Assembly: GCA_947179485.1 (NCBI GenBank)
Contig: OX359245.1
Coordinates: 31,731,067-31,795,066, forward strand
DNA: 64,000 bases
Reading direction: 5' to 3'
Origin: Allacma fusca
Lineage: Eukaryota > Arthropoda > Collembola > Symphypleona > Sminthuridae
The position numbers and the translations under genes were made by a program. Positions 57,053 to 64,000 of the stretch are shown piece by piece. The number at the start of each line of letters is the position of its first letter. The stretch's first letter is position 1. Under the pieces are notes generated by a model, which saw only the letters and a list, made by a program, of their open reading frames with translations, was not told where the DNA came from and did not search any database.

Positions 57053-57631
57053 CGTGCTTCTGTTTCTGTCATGCGCGCCGCGTAACATCAAACACTTACG
57101 TTCAATAAGTTGACAAACGTTTCCAATTCCGCTCCTTTCAACCCAACCCAATTCTTATAGCGCTTGAGTTCATAGACATGCAAACGTTGAGGCACAAAAG
57201 TTATGTCTCTACAGGAATCTGATTTGCCAAAACTGTAAAGATTCCAAGAGAGTAGTTATACGTCCTCCAAACTCCAACTCTTCCAGCTCTAATAATTATA
57301 TAGCATCTAGTAATTTTTAACGTTAAGAAATTATGTATAGCACGTGTTAGACGCAATTAGATCCAACTCAGGAGCCAACGGGATGAAACTTGAGCAAACG
57401 TTTCAATTTGTACGATGTAACATTCAGCATTCCAGCACCAGATTTCTGTCACTTAACCTTTCAGTCTACTTCGAACTTGTCTGCAGGCAAGATCTAATGA
57501 CAGTATCCCAGCGGTGAAGTAAGACAAAATTTTTGGAGTTGCTTCTAACTTGCATCGAATTGTTTTAAGTTTAAACTGTTTTCATAATTTACTTGTATTG
57601 ACGACATTTTTGACTTCAGTATAATTTCCGA
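57053..57631. other. Upstream region of the ubiquitin-like gene
   Basis: No ORF or repeat of note; presumably contains the promoter of the gene at 57632. No TATA box assigned. Confidence 0.5.
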
Positions 57632-59048
57632 TGGGCGTTTTACTGTCAAAGCGTTCCTCATTCTTTAAGGGCCATTCACATGTTGGGTAAGGTATTTATG
57701 AGGTGTATTTTAATAGTTAGCTAACTTGAAATTTGGTGCTTTGAAAGTTAATTTGTTTACTATTGGAATGTGTGTAATAAGAAATGTATAAGCACTGACT
57801 CATGAAATTATTAGAATAGTTGTTGCTATTGTCTGGACTACCTTACGTGTTTTGCACAGGAAATTGTAAGACATTTTTATGGTATTTCAGCTCTCAGAAA
57901 AAATTGGCCGCATTGTCAGCTTCTGATGGGAAACCTCCGAAATTGGATATTGCCGCTGCATCATCTAGTCAAAAATTGAAGTTTGATAAACGAAGTGAGG
58001 TGTAAGTTCCTTCTTGAAGCATTTCGATTAATACAAAGAATTATCTCGAAAAGCAAAAATTGGAAATGTTATTCGTGCAATTCGAAATTGTAGCTCATTT
58101 GTGAATTATAGGACCCTGCAAGCTTTCCCGAGCAACAATGGGTTGGAAATCCCGGTTTTTGAAACAAACATCCGAATCATGGCTGTGTCAAATAAAACCG
58201 GCTTCAAAAGCCCCGTCCCAATCGTTCCCAGCTCGGACCCGAAAAAGTTCTTTGCTCTCTTCGACGAGGACAACGCGGACTTTGAAATTCAAATCGATAA
58301 TCTGGGATCACCGAAGCGCGAAGTGGGTATTCGACTCAGTGTCCATAGGTTGAGAAAGAAATTCATCATCGAGAGAAGCAGTCTGGGGAATCTGCGAGCC
58401 TTTGAGTCCCAGGGGAAGAAATTCCATTTCATTCGTCAGTCTAGCGAAGATGGTCAGGTCTTTGTGGGGACATTTGCAAATCAAAATGATATTTCTTTCC
58501 AGGATGCATCCATCATAGTCAGTCAGCTCAAATTTGACGTGGAGTACTCAAAGCCTTCAGTTATTGAAGAAAATCATACGGATTTGATTAAGATTAAAAT
58601 CATGGAAATGAATGGTCAACTCTCGGAAGTCCGGTTGTCACAAAAGGATTCAATAGGAGATTTGAAACGGAAACTTCAGGAATTGCTCGGGATTTCGGAG
58701 GGCGATCAGAAATTGATATTTGGAGGGAAAATTCTTCAAGACCATAAAACTTTGGAAGATTACAAGGTCCAGGAGAGTTCTACGGTGTATGTTGTGGAGA
58801 AGGTCAAAGGAGGGGGAGCTTCTCTAGTACCTTTTCTACGGGATTACGTGAAGGATATTGATTTGTCCAATCAAAAAGTAATTCCATACGAGTTTGAACA
58901 TGAAGTCGGTGAAATTGGTGCAGTGGCATTTGGTGAGAAGTCCAATCAACGCTTTTGCTCTGCTAGTTTCGATGCAGACGAGAACATTCACGTCAACGAT
59001 TTTATCATTGAATTGCGTACGAAGTCAAAGTATGCTTTTGCAAATTAA
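57632..59048 (+). CDS. Ubiquitin-like-domain protein with N-myristoylation-type start
   Basis: Three exons: 57632-57687, 57891-58001, 58112-59048; total 1104 nt, 367 residues. It begins MGVLLSKRSS, fitting the N-myristoylation rule (Gly2, Ser6, Lys7), so membrane attachment is likely. Residues ~55-210 form an unassigned region (LEIPVFETNIRIMAV, KREVGIRLSVHRLRKKF). A ubiquitin-like fold spans about 213-288: IKIKIMEMNGQ, DSIGDLKRKLQELLGI, QKLIFGGKILQDHKTLEDY, STVYVVEKVKGG. GG at its end is followed by another ~75 residues, so it is not a free modifier precursor in the usual sense. The C-terminal region has VIPYEFEHEVGEIGAVAFGE. Family beyond UBL unknown. Exon 1 rests on phase and donor quality. 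Confidence 0.78.
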
Positions 59049-59277
59049 TGTTTTTATTGTTGCGTATTTTCAAATATAATAATTCTTATATTTTAATCCC
59101 AAACGTGTAAATACTTTTATAAAATTTTCAGTGGGACTTGCACTTGTGTTGATGTCTATTTGTATAATTTTTATACGTTTTAATTCCGAATAATTCACAA
59201 ATAGCTTAGTTGTCTCCGCGGGTGTGAAACGTGCTCAATTATGTTTTATTTTTTTAATGGCAAGTCTATAATATGCA

Positions 59278-59283
59278 ATAAAG
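59278..59283 (+). promoter_or_regulatory. Candidate poly(A) signal of the ubiquitin-like gene
   Basis: AATAAA in 'gcaataaagttt', about 230 bases after the stop codon. Confidence 0.5.
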
Positions 59284-59289
59284 TTTTAA

Positions 59290-60800
59290 TCTTTTTAAAA
59301 CTTTGAGTTAATATTATATCTTATTTTAGTCATTCAGGATATTTTTTGGCCAATTTCCGGGTTGCCGGAATTTTCGCAGGCAGGCGGGAAAATTGTACTC
59401 ACTCAGGGAATAAGAATTCCCGCCAGGGAAAATTTCAAAAGGAGAGAAGTTTTTGTTGGAATCTTTCATAGAAATACTGGAATTTTCATAATTGCTGATG
59501 CTTTTTATGAGTTTTTTTAAAATTAGGTTTTGAGATTTGTTGACATTCGTAGGCTATCATTGAGTACCATTCATTAGGACTTCAATTCAATTTCCACCGT
59601 GATCTTCATATTAAATTGTATTGTTTGTTAATCAATCCCTTAAGTATACACAAAAAACATTCCACATTTCTTACCTTCTTTTGACCTTCGTACATTCTTA
59701 AAACTTCCCTACACTACATGTAGTAATATACATATATACAATATACATAATAATACCACTTATCTATTCCATATCATTAAAATACACTCAGACAGTCTTA
59801 ATGTATTTTGGTAATAATAAACCCAATTTTGGTTCTTTAACACCCAGGCTCTCAAGTGGAAAAATGCAGCTTGAAAATGACAGTAAAAAAAGTGATTCCG
59901 GGGCCTCCAGGAAGACGAAACTGTGCAAGAATTTAGGGTCGGCTATATTTTTATTCTGGATACCTCTCATGGTATTTAAAATTTTACGTTGTAAAAACAT
60001 GCATATACCAAACTGCATATAATATGTCCAGTAAATTAACCTACTCTCTATTTATACCAACTCACCTCAGAAATTAAAAAACAGTAACTGCTCGCCCAAT
60101 ACAAGTCCAACCTTGGAAGGCTAACCTACCTTCAAAAAATACTTCTCTGAACACAGCAGAACGATTTTTCAGCCGATTAAAGGAATTTGAAAGTTACTGG
60201 TTTTTGTTCCCGTAAATTGAGGGACAGGCTTCATAAAATTTCCCAGAAATGTTATACGAATGACGCGCAAGTTAGAAGTAACCTACGAAAATAATACAAT
60301 TATTACAGGCTTCACGCGGCTGATACATTATGCATTAAATACAAGGTGGAATTATGACTGGTAGGAAGAAGAAGCAAGGTATTTTTTTTAAATCAACCTT
60401 TGAAGGCTTAAATCATTTAATTTGGGTGACACAGGAATTTGTACATGTGACGTACATACTGAAATGTTAAGGTGTAAAAATAAATAAAAGCTAACAATAA
60501 ACTCGAGAATAATTCTGTGCCCAACCATGTCAATGAAATATACGCGTGCAGTCTCTGCTCAACACTGGAACGTCCAGCCGTTTCCCTAAAGCTGCTGCCT
60601 GACTCAGCCTCAGGCTTGAGAGTGTAGGTTGGGAGTTGGGACTCTCGTGGGAAATTCAAAATAGTCATTCGAACCCTGCCGTCGCCGCGTCCGTACAAAT
60701 TTAAGGCGGCTTCATTTTTACGTGTTTTAGAATCCAAAAGTAGTTTATTGGAAGGTGTTTCATTATTAATTAGGTAACAAACTCGTGTCATTAAAATACC
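59290..60800. other. No recognised gene; upstream region of NELF-A
   Basis: The ORFs at 59801-60022, 60018-59788 and 60842-60417 overlap on opposite strands or the NELF-A start, and no domain is seen. The NELF-A promoter should lie in its last few hundred bases. Confidence 0.55.
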
Positions 60801-63350
60801 ATGGCGAATGTCCGTGACAGTGACACGTCTCTGTGGCTTCATAATAAGCTCGGATCCAGTGATTCTTGGACCACGGGCTCAATCAGCTCACAATTAAATT
60901 CGGAGGTTCTCCGAAATATAAAAGAATGTTTTATAGATCTGCAAGGGCCCGTTAAAGTCAAGCTACTCCTATCATTTTTTCACATTCCAAAGAGAAACAT
61001 GGATGATGTAAGTGAATTTTAAAATTGATTCATATTTTTGTACAAAATTAACCCTGAAATATTTTTTTGAAATTATGATATATTCATGTTCATGAGATAA
61101 TTAATTCCAAGCCAAGTTTGATATCATTGATTTAGTGGCGAATGGAGATCGAGGATATTTTGGAAGTTGCTCAGGCCGATAGTGAGCAGTGGGTTGCGAT
61201 GCTGGCGGAAATAATGAAATCTTATCCTGCAACGTCCTGTCTAAATTTGGAAATTACAGAACCTGAAGAGAATCGAAGGATATTCCTGGATTTAGTGGAT
61301 GAAGTTACTAAAGAATGTTAGTAGTTTGAAGTATTTTGAAGTTTTAAAATGATATGGGAAGGATTTCAGGAGGAGGATCATTTTTTACTTATTTGTTTTG
61401 TGATTTGTTTTGGTTTTGAATAATTAGTGAGACGAGGGAAGGAAGTTAATTTGCTCCCTATGGAATGCCACTATGTTAACAAGAGTGTACTAACTTCAAT
61501 TGTTGGACCGCAGGTAAAGATAAAAGGAGTTTTGTCAAATGTAAAAGTTGAACGTGTTTTAAAGCAAGTGGATAGGGAGGATTGGGGCATTTGAAGGGAT
61601 TGTGATTGTATGAAGTGACTGTTACTTGTTTGCAGAAAGCCCCGCAGAAACATTTTAAAGTGAAAAAGCAAACTAAATCTAGTACTTTGAGGTATGATTT
61701 GGTTTGCAAAGCTACGGATGCTGCTAAGACCAGTGCCAAGAAGGTCCCAGCACCAACCATCCCGTTGCGGACGAGAGGAATGCCTAGAAAAATGACTGAT
61801 ACAAGTATGTATTTTGGACACCATTTGTTAATTATTTTTTGGGATGATTCTTGAGACCGTTTCTGCTAAAACACATTTTTGCAAGATATTGAGTAATGTA
61901 TTATTTTTAGGGTAAATATAGGATTAAAAATAAAGTTTTAGCGTGCAAGGAAGAATTTGCTCTAAATGTTTTTTTTGTGACAGCTCCACTGAAAGGACTG
62001 CCAAGTCAAGCTCCACCCATGCGAAGTGTCACCACTCCAGGATCCGCCTCTAGAACGTTATCCCGAACCCCGGCAGGGAAGAAAGAAGGTGGTGTGAAGT
62101 TACTTGAGATCACAGAACAACCTGTAGGATATGCGCTTGCTAAGCGGAGGAAGAAGATGCAAGGTACAGTTATTGAAATAATATCTAGAAAAGTATCTTA
62201 TAGATTATCAGAAATTATATTCTTTTTTAATTGTATTCTGAATATTTTTGATGTTCACATTTGTTCTGCAGAAATTGAAGATTCGAAGAAGTCGGTTTCG
62301 CAAGAGGAACCCGCACCGCCGGTTAATGAAACTCCAGACTACGCTGCAGGCTTATCAGGTACTGGAAGATCAGCATCACCTCCACCGCCCGCTACTCCGC
62401 TTCCTTTGCTACCACCACCAACACCGTCACCATATGCACCGCCACCAACCCCACAACCTTTGACACCATCAACCCCCACACCTCCAATAGCCACACCCTT
62501 CTCAAGAGCAAATTCCATTCCTGATGGTCCTCCACCAACGCCTAATCCCCAACTTCCGACGAAATCAGAGCCGTCACCGCCGGCGCCAGTACCTGTGGTT
62601 ACTCAAGCGCCAAGTTATCTTCCTGTTGCTGTCACTCCTGCTGCAAATCCTGCTAGAAAGGTAACAGCTGTTCTGTAGTTATTTAGATTTCATATTTTCT
62701 CGAACGATAATTTGGAATCTCTATTCATAATTTTGATTTATTTGGTTTTAAATGAACACTTTTAATTACAGGTTCAAACCCAAGTCACTCATCAGACTAT
62801 GACCAAAACTGTAATTTTGCAAGTACCGACAAATCCAACCCAACAAGTTGTCACACTTTCAGTGAGTTTAATGAATACATATTTACTATATGCACTTCAC
62901 AAGCATTTGTAGATAGTGTCTAACAATCAATGTTTGGAATTTTAGAAAGAGTTGATGGAACAGGCACAGGAGATTTTCCGAACTGCAAATAAAGCTACTA
63001 GGCCAGAGAAGGAGCATATTCTGAAGTTCATGGCTGGGACACGAGGTGAATTTGGGATACTAAATTACATTGCCAAATTTGCCAAAGAAAAAATCCTAAT
63101 ACAATCAAATTACTTTTTCATAACAAAATTGTATACTTTACCAGAAAACCCTTGCCCGGAGCTTGGAAGCATTGTGACAATAAAACTGAGTGAGCATGAT
63201 GAGCCAGCCCGTCAGCCAGACGGAGCCTTGGTTTCTATGTCTGTCGAAACTCACTTCCAAATGAACTACAACACTGGTGAGTGGAAAGTTATACAGAAAC
63301 CACCTAAAATGGATGCTACATTAGCGCAACAAGCACCGAAGTACCCTTAA
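60801..63350 (+). CDS. Nelf-A: Negative elongation factor A (NELF-A)
   Basis: Nine exons: 60801-61007, 61136-61316, 61428-61513, 61636-61804, 61984-62163, 62272-62660, 62772-62861, 62946-63045, 63145-63350. Total 1608 nt, 535 residues, close to the human protein. N-terminal helical domain: VRDSDTSLWLHNKLGSSDSW, QGPVKVKLLLSFFHIPKR, then LLPMECHYVNKSVLTS. The conserved TPLKGLPSQAP and NETPDYAAGL blocks follow. A long Pro-rich disordered tentacle (exon 6) comes next, then the C-terminal EIFRTANKATRPEKEHILKFMAG and EHDEPARQPDG. NELF-A in the NELF complex binds paused RNA polymerase II near promoters and holds elongation until P-TEFb acts. The last intron (63046-63144, 99 nt) has no in-frame stop and could be retained. 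Confidence 0.95.
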
Positions 63351-64000
63351 TCGTTGTTCATGATTCATTTGAGGTTTTAATGCTTACAATACTAGTACCT
63401 ATACTTATATTTACCATAGTCGCAATTACTTGAATTCTTTTTAGGTATTGAGTGTTGACAGAAAACTCCGTTGATGTTGTGTTAATTAAACTTGTACAAC
63501 TTCAATCAAATGTATGTGTTGTTACTGTTGCAAACACTTAACTGTTCATAAAAAATGTTTTAGTATACACAATATAATTATAAATGTACGCATAATTGAT
63601 AAACATCAAAGCACACAAAATTGTATTGTCATTTTTAGTTAAATATGATTTCCCTAAAATTTCTGCATGCAATTGACATTTACCTCAAACTTAAATTTAG
63701 AAAGTGTTCTCTATTGTATCGCTGAAAGGGTGTCATGTTTATACACGGATATTGAAAACCCCAGATTCATTCTGAGTACGTCAGTACAGCCTCACGGTTT
63801 GGATTCCCACGAACGAAGTCCCAAAACGCTGATATGTGTGTAAATATGTAGATTCTTGTTCAAGCTCATTTAAAACGGTTTTAATACGCGGGTGGGAATG
63901 GGAATAGATAGAATGGCTTTGGCCTTTGGAAACTTTCTCAGTAGGGAATTTACATAGGCTCATTACATGACACGATCTGCTACACATGCTTACATACCAA
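63351..64000. other. 3' flank of NELF-A, no gene recognised
   Basis: AT-rich. An ATTAAA word near 63483 is a possible poly(A) signal. The minus-strand ORF at 63987-63781 shows no domain. Confidence 0.5.

Overview
The window is eukaryotic and looks like an arthropod genome, plausibly a basal hexapod such as a springtail, although the sequence alone does not fix the taxon. The reasons are multi-exon genes with short GT-AG introns (about 70-120 bp in the 58-63 kb genes), AT-rich intergenic DNA, a divergent ionotropic receptor, paired GMC oxidoreductases, NELF-A, and many DNA-transposon remnants. All exon models were made by eye from splice signals, reading-frame phase and protein family resemblance. 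The models given for both GMC genes, FUT8, the BIR gene, the ubiquitin-like gene and NELF-A each sum to a whole number of codons.

Layout. 1-517 is a 19-bp satellite. 953-6928 (-) is a complete ten-exon GMC oxidoreductase. A Harbinger-derived MITE (7.5-8.4 kb) and a broken Penelope-like retroelement with a hammerhead-ribozyme-like motif (8.5-9.9 kb) follow. 11101-32059 is a Polinton/Maverick bounded by inverted repeats starting AGTAGTAG and by a perfect 6-bp target duplication (TGCGTC). 34380-38813 (-) is the second complete GMC paralogue with the same exon structure, and a third exon 1-2 remnant lies near 40.3-40.6 kb. 41794-44021 (+) is a short alpha-1,6-fucosyltransferase (FUT8-like). 44103-47589 is a MULE-like element with minisatellite-expanded inverted ends and a nested hAT-like element. 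50516-52483 (+) is an intronless ionotropic receptor. 53.3-57.0 kb holds more MITEs. 57632-59048 (+) is a ubiquitin-like-domain protein with an N-myristoylation-type start. 60801-63350 (+) is NELF-A.

Polinton. The rightward block on the minus strand is nearly gapless: packaging ATPase, a small conserved ORF, a basic ORF overlapping the integrase, DDE integrase, a large virion-type protein, a basic core-like protein, double-jelly-roll major capsid protein and adenain-like protease. To the left lie a plus-strand Pif1-type helicase and a minus-strand protein-primed DNA polymerase B. Most replication and structural genes carry one or more in-frame stops or frameshifts, whereas the ATPase, the protease and an accessory BIR-domain (IAP-like) gene at the right end read open. 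The polymerase stops before palm motifs B and C and continues into an acidic tail with tandem SUMO-interacting-type motifs. Several of these genes appear to have spliceosomal introns.

The most unusual content is therefore this decayed Polinton with a helicase, a BIR gene, a SIM-array polymerase fusion, terminal palindromes and a multi-exon unknown gene. It lies between two tandem GMC paralogues.
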